64,000 bases of DNA from Psilocybe azurescens (Eukaryota; Basidiomycota; Agaricomycetes; Agaricales; Agrocybaceae). This document shows positions 36,263 through 48,491 of the stretch, piece after piece. Within the stretch, counting starts at the first letter, position 1. Every line of letters starts with the position of its first letter. The stretch lies in NCBI GenBank assembly GCA_023853785.1, contig JAJIRX010000180.1, positions 1 through 64,000 on the forward strand, given 5' to 3'. Under the pieces are notes generated by a model. The model was not told the DNA's origin. It ran no database searches and saw only the letters and a program-made list of their open reading frames with translations. The translations under genes were made by a program, and so were the position numbers.

Positions 36263-37700
36263 CTAATAATCCGGTGTTAATGATAGTGCCATCCGCCTAT
36301 AGTATAGTCCATAATCCGTATCATCAGTCCGCGAAGAGGCAACAGAATAAATGGATATATCGGAAGGTGTTTGGTCCGTCTCGCTTGATAGTGCTGTGGA
36401 GTTTCCTAATAGTACATGAGACCATTGAGGTCCTTCACCAGGCTCGAAATTCGTCTGTGTAGGTGACTTCAATGAAACTGCGGGGGAGATCCAAATTTCT
36501 CCACTAGAAATCGTTTCTCTAGCTGCTGACATGGTGCAAAGGGAATCCAAATCTTTTTCAGAGTGACTTCTGTGGATCTCATCTCTCAAGCTGATTTCGT
36601 TTTCCCGAAAAGGATCTAAATCGGGAAATATACTGAATCCTAGGGCTATAACGAAGCCCGGCGTGATGTGTTTGCTAATTGGACCATCAAATGATCCTAA
36701 TGATAAATACGCTGCGAGAGAGAGCTGAAGTCTTCTTCTATGAGAGTTGAGCTTGATGGCCCACGAAGATATTTGAGGCTCGTAGTCCAGATCTGACGCA
36801 GAATTCATATCTGAAAATTTACTGTGAGCCAAGTAAAGCGCTTTGAGCTGGAATGATCGGAGGCACGTACAGATAGAGCGTTTAGCTTTGGCAGCATCGT
36901 AGTCTCGGAGAGCAACCCCACACTCCCTGGCATCTTTTGCAATGCTGATAACGAGGTCCTTCAGTTGATCTGCTATCGACATTTCTTGCAGTTCTTTTTC
37001 GTGGTCTCTCCTGCAAAATTCTCTAAAGCTGAGGATTTCATGTTCATCAAGGTTTCTGAAAATCGTATGTCATGTTACTTACGTAGAACATACTTTTACA
37101 ATATCTTGCACCTCTAACCTTAAAAAGAAGAACGCTTGGTCGACCTGTTCTTGTGTGTATTCATGCTGGACGGACGCGTGAGAGGAGAGCCCTGATTATG
37201 CCCCCAAGGATACGAGAACATTAACTTCAAGAATAAATAAACACTATTAAAGCATGTACCTACCGTGCTCTGGGACTAGATCCAAACAATAGGCCGGAAG
37301 CTGCCCAGCAACAACTAATGTATCCAAGTAATCCTCGATTTGTTTGTTATCAAAAACTTGGAGATCATGGGATCGTGAACGAATCAGGCTCGCGTGCTTC
37401 TCGACAAAATGTAGCAGTGACGACCACTCGGTATCTGAATGACGTATGCATGTTAGATTCTGGTTTCGTTCCAATAAAGTTTCTCCAGCAAGGGATTCCT
37501 TGGCCGCAACATCTCTTCCTGGTGTTATCATGAATTGTCAAGAAAGATTTCATCAGAAAATATGGCAACATACCCAAAACACCGAGATTCTCTAGGGCCA
37601 CGGTAAATTGGGTGGCTTTCGAATCCCGTGTATGCGGTGGCGATTCGCAGTAATCTTCTTCGACAAGCAGTCCGTGAACAGCATCGGTAATGTTGCTCAT
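36263..37700 (-). CDS. unknown family, copy A (C-terminal DYGLYYRRMALS motif)
   Basis: Function unknown. I choose the ATG at 37700 (MSNITDAVHGLLVEEDY). Exons join through introns after VLG, after VPEHG and after QDIVK. Blocks shared with copies B and C are, in order: W-x-x-LL-x-F (DTEWSSLLHFVEKHASLI), YLDTL, an EQVDQAFFFL helix and ADQLKDLVISIAKDARECGV. Then follow DYEPQISSWAIKLNSHRRRL and its LAAYLSLGS, and FPDLDPFRENE. The C-terminus has SSRTDDTDYGLYYRRMALS, then LTPDY and a stop at 36263. The protein is mostly helical, with no signal peptide or membrane span seen. It lies alone and inverted, 16 kb from copies B and C. Confidence 0.72.
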
Positions 37701-38444
37701 GCTCGACAAGCTTGTAGAGAATAGTCGAGAGAAATGGAACTCGATATGCTATTTTGGAGAGTACTGAGGGTTAGCACAACGAATAAGAACGTTTAAATCG
37801 AGCTGTCTCTAACACTTTCGAATGAGGTCCTCAGGCAGTGCAGTGCGGGTGAGATTTTAAGCGAACAGCTCTGAGTAGTGTTAAGTTTCCCACACATTCA
37901 CCGCCACCGCCACTTCCCCGGTGCCCTCGTCGAGCCCTCGTTCGAAGGTGGCAACATTGTAGCTCAGGTGCAAACTCCTGAATCACATGTCGTAATGTCT
38001 TTAATGGCCCTCGGAATCGGGACATCCGGACCTTAGTATGGCGAGTTTAGAGCTCAGCCCAGGAGTCGTGTTGAAGGCAAATTTAACAATCACACTTCTG
38101 AAACATCCATTGCCGCAAGCTAGTTAATACTTATAGTACCGTTGGACTACTGAATTATAGGCCACATCAGGAAGTGCAAGTGCTTGATTTGATTAAGTCG
38201 AATCATCGTTGCAAATTGCAAGCAAGCCTCGAAACTATCCGTTTCATTGAAAAACCCATCGATATCGAGTAACCGTAAGCTCAAACAACGGTTACTTACA
38301 AAAGAAAACATCGCCAATCTAGTTTACTGATAATTTACAATAATACATTTCGCGAAATCACTCTAGAAACAAAAAGACAAAAAAATACGTGATCAGCGAC
38401 GAGAAATATGAGCACAGATCATGGAAAAGCACACCAGTCGATGT
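37701..38444. other. intergenic stretch, no gene recognised
   Basis: No supported gene. It contains the 5' flank of copy A and the 3' flank of the FGAM synthase gene. Confidence 0.4.
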
Positions 38445-41400
38445 TTAATTGCACCATCTTCTTGCATTTTGGAAAAGTCTAAACCAAGGACCCGTCCCAC
38501 CCCAAGTTTCCTTGAGCGATTCTGGATACCAGCTGTTGCTATCCAGAGCTACAACGCGCTCAGGATGAGGCATCAACGCCAGAACTCTCCCACTGGGCGT
38601 CTGCACTCCAGTGATTCCAGCAGGGCTTCCATTGGGATTGAGAGGGTACACTTCTGTGGGATTTCCTTTCGAGTCTACATATCTAACAGCGACGAGCCCT
38701 TCCGACTCTAAAGCGTTCTTCTGAGAAATGTGCGAGAACGCCGCCCTTCCTTCTCCATGGGCGACGGCCACAGGAAGCTTGGATCCAGCCATATCAGAGA
38801 AGAAGACAGACTTGCGTGTAACATCGTTTTCAACGATTTCCACAACTGAGACACGGCCTTCGAAGCGCTCGCTCTGGTTAGGCTTGAACTCAGGCCAGTT
38901 CTCTGTTCCCGGGATGATCTCGCGCAGGTGGCTCAGGAACTGGCAGCCATTGCACACGGCGAGGGTGAATGTGCTTTCGCTGGCGAAGAAATCGGAGAAC
39001 TCGCGGCGGGCGACTTCGTTAAGGAGCGCAGAGTTTGCCCATCCTTTTCCGGCTCCGAGAACATCTCCATACGAGAAGCCTCCGCAGGCGGCGAGGCCTC
39101 TGAACTCGGAGAGACTGACTTTTCCGCTCAGGATATCGGACATGTGGACGTCTACAGCATCGAAACCTGCAGCCGTGAGAGCCCATGCCATCTCCACTTG
39201 CCCATTGACACCTTGCTCGCGTAGAATAGCGACCTTGGGGCGGCTGACGAAGTCCAGAGTGGGTGAAGGGGTGAACGACAAGTCGTAGAATAGCCCAGTG
39301 TGCGACCTGTCCTCGATGAGGTCATATTCCTGTACAGCTCCAGCGGCATTGTCGCGAACAGACTGCATCCTAAAGGATGTATCGGACCACAGCTTCTGGA
39401 GGTCCGTCCTCTGTGCGCTGTAAAACTTCTGAGATTGGTAGATAATCGAGATGGTCTCATCAGACGAGGAGTTCACACTGGCAATGACATGGATAGAAGT
39501 GGAAGGGAAGCTCGCGTTGTTGAACACGGCGATGAGATCGTTGAGTTGAGATTGGCGAACTTGAACCACAGAGCCGAGCTCCTCGTTAAAGAGGGTAGAA
39601 ATGGGATCTCGAGCAGAATGTAAAGCGTCTAGAGAAACTTCAACGCCGATGCGACCGGCGAATGCCATCTCGACAATCGTCGTGAATAATCCACCGTCAG
39701 AGCGATCATGATACGCCAAAACCAGGCCTGGATTGTTAATTTTGATGTCTTGGCATCCTTTGAAGAAGGATTTGATGACGGCTGGATCCTCGACGTCGGG
39801 GGCTTCGGCGCCAATCTCTTTAAAGACCTGCGCCAGTGCCGATCCTCCCATGCGCTGCTTCCCATTGGCAAGGTCGAAAAAGACGAGACTCGTTGGTTCA
39901 TCAACGTCAGTACGGAGCTGGGGAGTCCACGTGTTACGAACATCGGTAACGGGTGCAAACGCAGTAATGATCAAGGATAAAGGTGAGCTGACTTCCTTCT
40001 GCTCGCTGCCCTCGCGCCATTTCATAGACATAGACATCGAGTCCTTGCCCACAGGGATGCCAACGCCTAAGGCAGGGCATAAATCCATACCAATAGCCTG
40101 GACAGCCTCGTACAACGCCGCACCCTCTCCCTCTTTGGAGGCCGCGCACATCCAGTTGGCGCTGAGTTTGATGTTCGAGAGATCTCCGACGTGGGCGGCG
40201 ACGAGGTTCATGAGAGATTCCGCAACAGCCATTCTAGCAGAAGCTCCTGCATTGAGCAACGCGAGAGGGGTACGTTCGCCCATGGCCATGGCCTCGCCGC
40301 AGACAACGTCAAAGCCATACGAAGAACGAGTGACGGCGACGTCAGCGACAGGGATTTGCCAAGGACCCACCATCTGATCTCTGGTGACAAGACCCGTGAT
40401 CGTGCGGTCGCCGATCGTGATCAGGAAAGATTTGGATCCCACAGACGGAAGACGAAGGACGCGTTCCACGGCCAGAGGCAGACGTTCCGAGAGGGTGGCG
40501 ACGTTGGGAAGTAACGTTACCAAAGAAGAATCAAACTCTGCGCGAATGATCCTGCGCGTGGTATCTCGCCTCTGCATCTTCGGCGCCTTTCCGAAGAGAG
40601 TCGACATCTTCAGCCTAATTACGTCCTTTTGAGGAGACGATCTGTTACGATGAGCTCCTCCTCCTTAGTAGCCACACCGACAATGGAGAATGGACACCTT
40701 TCTCTCTGCGCAATCGCCACAAATTCGTCCACTCTGTCGTCCGCGACAGCCAAAACGTACCGCTCCTGGCTTTCGTTGCACCAAATCTCCATAGGTGACA
40801 TTGAAGAGTCCGCCACGAGGACATCCCGAATCTCGAAAATGGCGCCTAGATCCGAGTCATGCACCAACTCAGGAAGAGCATTGGATAGCCCTCCTGCGCC
40901 GACGTCGTGGATACTCTCGATGGGATTGACCTCAGCGCTAACACACGCGTCGATGACTTGCTGGCAACGTCTCTGCATCTCCGCATTATCCCTCTGCACG
41001 GACGCGAAGTCCAACTCGGCCGAGCTTGCGCCAGAAACCTGACTGGACGCCGCACCACCACCCAATCCAATAAGCAGACCCGGCCCTCCCAGGACGACGA
41101 TCTTCGAACCTGCATTGATGCCTGTTTTCTTCGAGAATTGGGGTCGAACGTTGCCGTAACCGCCGGCGATCATGATAGGTTTGTGATAGCCCCTAACCTC
41201 ACGCTGTTGGCCATCAAGAGATAGGGGGACACTTTCCGAGAAAGTACGGAAGTAACCCGTCAACGCAGGTCGCCCAAATTCGTTGTTGAACGCGCTGGCT
41301 CCCAATGGTCCCTCGATCATAATGTCGAGCGCAGATGCTATGTGGGCTGGACGACCGAAGTCAGTTTCCCAAGGCTGCTCGAAGCCTGGGATGAGGAGAT

Positions 41401-42470
41401 TGGATACCGTGAATCCAGACAGGCCAGCTTTGGGTTTCGATCCTCGTCCAACAGCGCCTTCGTCGCGGATCTCGCCTCCGGAGCCGGTCGCTGCACCAGG
41501 ATAAGGTGACACAGCAGTTGGATGATTGTGCGTCTCCACCTTGATGAGAATTGGCATGTCTTCTTTCTTGGCTCCGTACACATATCCAGAAGTAGACACG
41601 CTGAATCGAGGCGCTGAATGTCCTTCGAGGACAGCGGCATTGTCCGAATATGCCGAGATTGTCCCTTTACCGCTGATCTTCTCGGTGTTGCGAATCATTT
41701 GGAAGAGAGTTGGCTTGCAAATCGTTGTCGATCGTCCAGGACGCGTTGAATATCTTGTGGCGACAATGTTCAGAGTTGACTTGTGCGAACATAAATAGCT
41801 CCGCGTCGGTTGGGTTGCGGTTCATCGTTGTGTACGCATCGATGAGATACTCGATCTCCGCAGGAGCTAAAGCCAATCCCAACTCTACGTTCGCCGATAC
41901 GAGTCTGGCTTTCGCATCAGAAGCAGACTGAAGATCGACGGTGCGGAGGGGCTTAGGTTCGTTATGGAAGAAGATTTGGGATTCTACTGGTGCTGGGAGT
42001 CCGACCACCTGAGTCATGCGATCGTGAAGCAGCTGTGAGAACGATGCAACCTGGTCTTCGCTGAGGTCCTGCCCATCCTTCATCGTAAACACGAACGCGG
42101 TGCCCCGCTCGATCCTTTCCACATGCTCTTCCAGTCTGCACAACATCGCAATATCAGTCGCCTTACTCGACCACGGAGAGACCGACCCAGGCCTGGGAAG
42201 AACATAAACAACATTCTTTCCCTGTGTAATTGCGTCTAAAGAGCCGGCCAAAGAGGTGTTGTCGCCATACGTCAGGAGTCGCTCAAGCAGAGCCTTGTAG
42301 TTCGAAGTGATATTCTTGAGCTCTTTTTCTTGCTGAGACCCTTTGCATTGCACCAGATGCAGCCAAACTGCGTCGACAGATGCGACTTTCTCGCATTTTC
42401 GCTGGATTTCTCCTAGGAGCGTCTCAAGTTTAGGTTTCGAGATAGACGAAGAACCTGGAAGCACCAGCAT
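38445..42470 (-). CDS. ade6: phosphoribosylformylglycinamidine (FGAM) synthase
   Basis: The large-type PurL enzyme of de novo purine synthesis: it converts FGAR, glutamine and ATP to FGAM in the cytosol. About 1,340 codons from [12 protein letters not shown] at 42470 to [12 protein letters not shown] at 38445, the usual length and without introns. It shows [39 protein letters not shown] and [10 protein letters not shown]. The synthetase core is followed by a class I glutaminase domain with the catalytic Cys in [15 protein letters not shown] and His in [13 protein letters not shown]. Two small frame breaks split it: near 41702-41708 (a CT dinucleotide missing before [12 protein letters not shown]) and 40624-40629 (a G missing before the segment leading to [16 protein letters not shown]). 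Such breaks in an essential, highly conserved gene are almost surely sequence errors. Symbol follows yeast usage. Confidence 0.95.
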
Positions 42471-43568
42471 TTCTATGGAATCAGGTTGAGAGTAAGTTTA
42501 TCATTGAAATGATTCTATTCACCTGCTATTTACACTGCACTGAGGTGTGAATTGGTGTGAACTGGTGTGAACACTGAAGGCGTTGGTCAAGAAACAAAAA
42601 TCAAATTTCAAATTGAAACCTGATTAGATCAAGATTATCATCTTCACGTGTCATATGTAGTTTATCTTATCTTAGTCTACTTGGAGATCCACGAGAAGAA
42701 GGTTATCGGCTGGGTAACTAAAAGTAACCAAATTGTATCCATCTTAACGGAATTTTCAACGTGAACCAGCGCGAAGCGAAAGAGGGCTATTAGAGGTTAT
42801 TTCTGTCAGAAGCCGATTCGAAGGAACTCGTTCGTTTCAAACAGATGCACAGAGTTGTCGTCAGTGACTAGATTTCAGGGCTTGAAGTATGAATTCTTGC
42901 CTTTGGTGATCAAAGTCGGCCTAATAATTTGAACCATGGAAAAGAAAGGTTTAAGATATGATGAAGACGTGAGAGGTTACAGTCGATGAAGTTCCTGCAG
43001 GGCAAATATAGGGGACTTTACGGAATGGATTGTGGGCGCCAAGTCTCGATCTTGGTGGGTTCCATCATCGGATCAAACGGATATCGAGCCACCCTGGAGT
43101 AGCTGGAGTTAGCGAGAGTTAGCGCCAGGCTTTGCACGGCAGGGTTGCTCAGGGGCCAGGCTGGCCAGGGCCGTTTAACTGAATGTGAGGTTATGCATGC
43201 GCATGTAACGCGTCGGAGTCGAAGTGCTATCTATGCATGCACTTAATGAAGGTAGGCACAACGCCATTACACTAAGATTAATAGGAGATGTCAAGTCCAT
43301 TTGTTCGTGGCCAAAATCGAAGTTCCTTGAGCCATTTAGAGACGGGCTCATTTTATACTGGCCATGGTATCCATCGTACCATTTGATAAGACATCTGAAA
43401 ATTGTCTCTGATGGGTAGGGTAGGAATAAAGCAGTCGTTAATATAATACAATGAAAGGTTGTATACATATATACAGTTTCGAAAGTGCACCGACAGGAAA
43501 AAGTGATCCTCTTGAAGATACCTCCTTCAAGTTGAGATGTAAGCACCTCTCACCGTACTCCATCCATA
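42471..43568. other. promoter region of FGAM synthase and intergenic DNA
   Basis: No gene is recognised. Next to the FGAM synthase start there is a phased GGTGTGAA repeat, listed separately. Farther right are short direct repeats (GAGTTAGCG twice near 43105-43125). Confidence 0.45.
42544..42571. promoter_or_regulatory. three GGTGTGAA repeats at exact 10-bp spacing upstream of FGAM synthase
   Basis: GGTGTGAA begins at 42544, 42554 and 42564, on the plus strand, 74 to 101 bp upstream of the FGAM synthase ATG. Ten-base spacing puts all copies on one DNA face, as for a cooperative activator site. The binding factor is unknown. It could also be chance slippage. Confidence 0.4.
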
Positions 43569-44415
43569 CTACTGCGCCTTCAACACAGCAAATATCGTTA
43601 CTCCGACAGCCACACCAAAACATGCCAGCATTCCAAGCGCTATCAGACATCTTCTGGCCCATTTTATTTCCACTTCGTGCATCTTGGCAAGAAACTCGCG
43701 CTTATCCTCCTCCGTCCGCACATTTTCATTGCACCATTCCACAAACGCGGTATTCGGAGGCCAAACTGAGAGCTGGGCGACGGGGAAAGAGGGTTGGGAG
43801 ATCGCAGTGGTGTTATCAGCATCAGTGCTCCAAAGACCCAAAAAGCCGGGAAAACTGAAGAGTATGGTATTAAAACGATGAAGAGCAAACATCAAAGTTA
43901 TCCAGGACGTACAAAAGCCAAATTTAAAAAGTGCATGGCCAGTGTTTGAGGCTCCGCTGGTGCATTTTCAATTGGTCGACGATACGAAGGCGGGTCATTG
44001 GAACCATACGCGGGCAGCGTTTCGGGAGGCCCTTGGCTCGATCGCAGCGATAACAGGTCCACCGGGAAGGCTTCAGGAAGACGTCGAGACACACCTGCGC
44101 CTCCGTGGTCGTGCGCCATGATGTATTGTTGCAGATCGGATTCACCTGTGTCGGCTCCTTCTGGAGGAGGACTGGGCGCCGTTATAGATATCGGGATGTC
44201 ATTGGGAGGATGGAGAGAGTACGGAGGTATTGGGGGTAGTCATGATCTTGTCGTGTACTTGAGCTGGTTGTAATAGAACTTGTGTTGGGTAGAGTACTTG
44301 TAGAAGCGTCAAGCTCCGCTGGCCGCGATGGTGTCTGTGTGACGATCTGTGAATTCGTAACAGGAGGAGGTGATAATAATGTAGGAGACGAGGACGTAAG
44401 ATTGGCGGATGACAT
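43569..44415 (-). CDS. small membrane protein with two C-terminal spans
   Basis: Function unknown. The start at 44415 gives a Ser/Thr/Pro-rich disordered N-terminus (MSSANLTSSSPTLLSPPP) and PISITAPSPPPEGADTGESD. Then comes a short hydrophobic block read across an intron (FPAFWVFGALMLITPLR). A helix (TEEDKREFLAKMHEVEIKWA) precedes the second span (CLIALGMLACFGVAVGVTIF), ending at 43569. This layout, FW-x-x-GA-x-x-L-x-x-PLR followed by a K/R-W-A-R-R-C helix, is one I recall from several unnamed basidiomycete proteins. Frame breaks lie at the G5 run 44232-44236 and near 43800. Both are bridged by conserved-looking sequence. Confidence 0.6.
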
Positions 44416-44722
44416 CGGTTAAGTGGAGGCTATGTCGCGTGAAAGTTAGAAACCAGCAACCAGATAGAAAAATAACCACGCACATTTCGTAACACTATAG
44501 CACCCTCCTTCAATGGGCAGAACCCGTACCGACTCAGTATGGTAGATTGCGATTTTCTCTGCGAGAGTAAACAGGCGAGAAAGAGAAGTTCGGCATAAGA
44601 GCCCAGCGGGCGGAGGCTAGTTTATATGGCTCCCGGTAACGTCGAAGGTCGATGGGAAAAGTAGCGAGAGACCATTCATATTATAAATATATTTTCATAC
44701 GGAGCTTTAAGAGTGACGGACA

Positions 44723-45028
44723 TCAACGGGGTACGGATTCCTTCTTGTCCTTCTTGGTGCCCGCGGCGGGGCTCTCGGCAAAGCACTTCGTCGTCGAAGA
44801 ACATTAAAGATGCATACTAACCACTCAACTTAGGTAAGTGCTACTGTAAGTGGCCATTACAGGATATTCCGCGAATTTCCCGAGCTCGTCAGCTTTTAGT
44901 ATCTTATATATGCTGATTTTGAGTTGAAATTGGATTCTGTCGCGTTGAGCTGATACTAAAGAGAGCGTTGCACGCGGGCAAGCGGATTTAACGGAGTCAA
45001 AAGGAGTACAAGTATTCTGTGAGCTCAT
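44723..45028 (-). CDS. small two-exon protein of unknown function
   Basis: Exon 1 starts at 45028 (MSSQNTCTPFDSVKSACPRA, then ISIYKILKADELGKFAEYP). A GTAATG..AAG intron of about 75 nt joins it to CFAESPAAGTKKDKKESVPR, stopping at 44723. About 76 residues in total. Three cysteines and a basic tail are the only visible features. Spaced cysteines might suggest a mitochondrial intermembrane-space protein, but the twin CX9C pattern is absent. The gene call rests on composition and a consistent splice. Confidence 0.5.
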
Positions 45029-46134
45029 GCTTTATGATGACTGGCATCTCGATGAGCTCAATATTGGAGTCAGTCAGAAGCTATGCAGATGGGCACTGGG
45101 CATGCTTCTGGATTGTGGGGTGGGCTATCATCGGCCCGGGTCTGGGGAATGTGATTTGTTTTTAGACCGTTGTATCGTCCTTGCTATTTCCGCGGCTATA
45201 GCCCCAAGCAGAGTCCAATGTCAAGACAAAAATGAAGGATGTCTGTAGCAAGATCCTGTCGAAACGCTGCGAAAATAGCCGGCTGCAGAATCCACATAGA
45301 GTTGAAGCACAGTCGAGGGGTTATTTCGCCTTGAGCAAAAAGTTGCATTAAAGATTTTTGGATTAGAAATTTCAGCCATAATGTCTGGACTCCTTGCCTT
45401 GTGACTCGATTAAAAGCCACAGATAACTACAGACGTCACAATATAACGCAAGTATAGCAAGTTTCGAGCAAAGATCTCATAAGATTCAGGTATCCAAAAG
45501 ATAGCAACTGGACGTTATTAGCGTTGAAGCTGAAGCTTTGAAATTTGAAGCGCGAAGCGCCTGTGACCCGTAGGTTTGGAAATTTGAAGCCAAGTTGCTG
45601 ACGGCTCGAATATCTGCACGTGACTACGTATTTTTGATGGCAAACATGAGGCGAAGTTTGACTGACAAAACTTTGTCTTGACTTTGTCCTCCTACATTTG
45701 CTGTTTCCCAAACATCTCGTCCGATTCAGCCCGCGTTGCCGTAACAAATGGTCCCGACGCATAAAAAAGACAGACTTTCACTTCTCCATGTGTTTGTATG
45801 ATCCTGGCGCACTTGAAGCGCTTTTGGCTGCATATGTATGTAACCCCGAACTCCGACGGTCCCGACTCCAGTGCAAAGGTGTTGAGATATCAAATGGGCG
45901 CCCAAAATATGGAGCTCAAGAAGGTTCGGAGTACAGACCGGCTTGACTTCTCCCTCCCTCATCCTTCAATTCTCACATTCTCGTGTATCATAATCTTTCA
46001 CTGTCTTTACTTGGTCTTCAAAAAGCTATTGGAACCCTTCTCGAACGCTCGTCGGAAGCAACTTGTTTTCCTGGCAAGGCAAGCAGACGACGCGATAGCA
46101 CATAGGTCAATCTGTACTCTCCTGTCCTGTCTTA
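45029..46134. other. intergenic stretch, possible missing first exon of the next gene
   Basis: No gene is recognised. The start of the next gene is uncertain and an upstream exon could lie here. Confidence 0.35.
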
Positions 46135-47493
46135 ATGGCTGTTGTTGGGATTAGAGACATCAATGGATCCATCTCCTTGCCCTCGGTCCAAACTTCTGGA
46201 ACTGGGGATTTCTTCTCTTCTGTTTCAGCGTCTGCGTCAACTCCGGCGACTGTTAATACAATCCAAGCTACTGCCACGATGGTATCTATCGCTGGTAGTG
46301 CATCGACGACTTCAACACCACTTAGTATTATAAGTGGCATAAGCAGAGTCGTATCTGGCTCGTCCACCGTTTACCAGACAAGTGCGTTGATCTTTCTCTG
46401 TCTCTCTGCGTCTTTACGACGAGAACAACCACTTGGAATAATCATCTCACTAAAACTCTCCCTACACGTAGTCACAGTGCCAACAACCATCGACGGACGT
46501 GCCACATCCGTAGTCTTTGTGATGCCGACAGTCATCACAAACACATCATCCGTGTTCTTCACCCCTCCAGCCAAGCACTCAACCGGTCGTATCGTCGCCG
46601 GTGTCCTGACATCCATCGTCATCCTCGTTTTTCTCATATCGCTTCTGCTTTATTACCGAAAGCGAAAATTGTCGAGACAGAACACCCCCAGCGGAGCAAA
46701 TGATTCTCTCGAAAGCATGTACCTTTCTTCTGGGCAAGGTCAACACGTAGGCCCTAATTCATCCAGACGCGAAGCAGCACCTAAGGTGGCCGCTGCTCAG
46801 AATAACCCTCTAGCGGCGGCCTTGCAGCCTTTTCAGGATGGTCCTTCAGCATATTCAGCGCCAGACACACCTGCTTCGTCTACCGACATGTCCCATGGGT
46901 CGACGTTGTCAGGGTCCCGGGTATCACTTGCTGCGACCGCCGTTACCCTAAATATCAACGAACGTGGCTCAGAGAAAGGAACGATTCCCGCCCCTTCAAT
47001 AGTGACTTCAACGAACAACTTCATCTCTCCCCTTCCCCAATCACTCGACGAGAAACACGCACCGGTTCCGTATGTTCTCCAATGGGCTCCTCCATCTGCC
47101 TCCGTAACGCCTACCCCAGCCTCAGGCTCCTCTGCATCTCAGGACCCACATCATCGACAAAGCTCATCACCATCGCCACCACCTCTGCAAAGATCATTAT
47201 CCTTCCTCCTCTCCGACAACCGTCGCACGTCCACCATCGCACCTTCAATCGCACCTTCTGAGGCAGCACCAGCGTACTATCCGGCTCCGAACTCCGCCAG
47301 CAGGATGCATTTCCGATATCGATCCGGGGCGTCCACACTGACGACTGCCACAGAGTCTATACCGCCGGCGTATGAGTACGAGTACATCGCTGGGCATGCT
47401 CCGCCTGTACCACCTCTTCCTGTGTCGGCATCTGAGTCTGCATCAGTGTTGGGATCAGGAGTTGGATCAGGATCTCACTCGGCTTCGCCTTGA
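46135..47493 (+). CDS. single-pass membrane protein with Ser/Thr-rich ectodomain
   Basis: Function unknown; the layout resembles fungal wall-stress sensors of the Mid2/Wsc kind but without the cysteine-rich WSC domain. A Ser/Thr-rich ectodomain (STPATVNTIQATATMVSIAG) runs to one membrane helix (GRIVAGVLTSIVILVFLISL) and the basic YYRKRKLSRQ. The long disordered cytoplasmic tail is Ser/Pro-rich and ends with GSGVGSGSHSASP. An intron of about 90 nt near 46381-46472 joins YQT to TVPTTIDGRATS. No signal peptide is visible at the first ATG, so the true start may be upstream. The antisense frames here are shadows. Confidence 0.68.
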   Translation: MAVVGIRDINGSISLPSVQTSGTGDFFSSVSASASTPATVNTIQATATMVSIAGSASTTSTPLSIISGISRVVSGSSTVYQTSALIFLCLSASLRREQPLGIIISLKLSLHVVTVPTTIDGRATSVVFVMPTVITNTSSVFFTPPAKHSTGRIVAGVLTSIVILVFLISLLLYYRKRKLSRQNTPSGANDSLESMYLSSGQGQHVGPNSSRREAAPKVAAAQNNPLAAALQPFQDGPSAYSAPDTPASSTDMSHGSTLSGSRVSLAATAVTLNINERGSEKGTIPAPSIVTSTNNFISPLPQSLDEKHAPVPYVLQWAPPSASVTPTPASGSSASQDPHHRQSSSPSPPPLQRSLSFLLSDNRRTSTIAPSIAPSEAAPAYYPAPNSASRMHFRYRSGASTLTTATESIPPAYEYEYIAGHAPPVPPLPVSASESASVLGSGVGSGSHSASP

Positions 47494-48491
47494 CTTTCGT
47501 CTTCGTCTTGGACAGTGAGAGGCGGGGTGTACCGTGATGAAGCTTCCCCCATCCCATTGCTTTCGTGTTTCTATAATTCATTCACACATTCGTTTTCCAC
47601 ATTATCATGGTATAACCTACCGTCATACTCCCTACAAGCTTTTCTTTATACCCTTGTCTCGATCGACCGTGCATCCGACATTCTTCGTCATCGTTTGTAT
47701 GTTTGTGCTCTTTAGTCTATGCAACGTTATTAATTGGCAAAGTGGTCTAGAAGACCTATGTACTCGCTGCCACTAGTAACTTCTAAAGCTTTGCTTGCAA
47801 TCCGCTACAGCCTTATACTCACCTTTGAGCACATATTAGGGTCCCTCGATATGTCGCCGAAACCAAGCAACGCTACAGCGGAGCAATCACGATGTGACCT
47901 CACGTTTCAAGGGTCCCTGAACATTCCACAGGCACGACGACACCGATATCCCCGCACCAGCAGCGCCAGCGCTCTCTTAGCGTGGAACCGGACATGTATG
48001 AAAATGTAGTTGGAAAACAATGTGATGGAATTTGGTAGCCTGAGGAGAATGTGTTTGTATGTACATCGGAAATAAAACGGAGTAGACCTGCAGAAAGGGT
48101 CTCTGGGCACCCCTGAAATAAGAAACTAGAATACGCGCGAGAAAGAGAAGAAAAGACATGTGCCGAACTCGGTACATGGTGACGAGGTATCCTGAGATAG
48201 AATGAGAGAACAAACAGTTAGGAAAAAAATAGGAACGAGAGAAGAAAAAACCAGGGTTAAGAAAAGAAAAAAAAGCGAAGACGAAATAACGTCACGTCAG
48301 AAATTGAAAAGAGTAATGCGTTCAGATTCGTGACCCTCTGGTGGTGGTGGTCGAGGTCGGGGTCGTGGGTCGTCAACAACATCTTGTGAGATACAAGTAC
48401 ATGAGGAATTGGCACCTTCATTCCTTTATATCATGTCCCCTTCAACTCCGCCGTCGTATAGCCGACAGCATGCGCGAGAGCGAGGAAGCAT
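47494..48491. other. convergent intergenic region, no gene recognised
   Basis: It lies between the ends of the membrane-protein gene (+) and SNX3 (-). Purine-rich and AT-rich tracts but no feature I can name. Confidence 0.45.
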
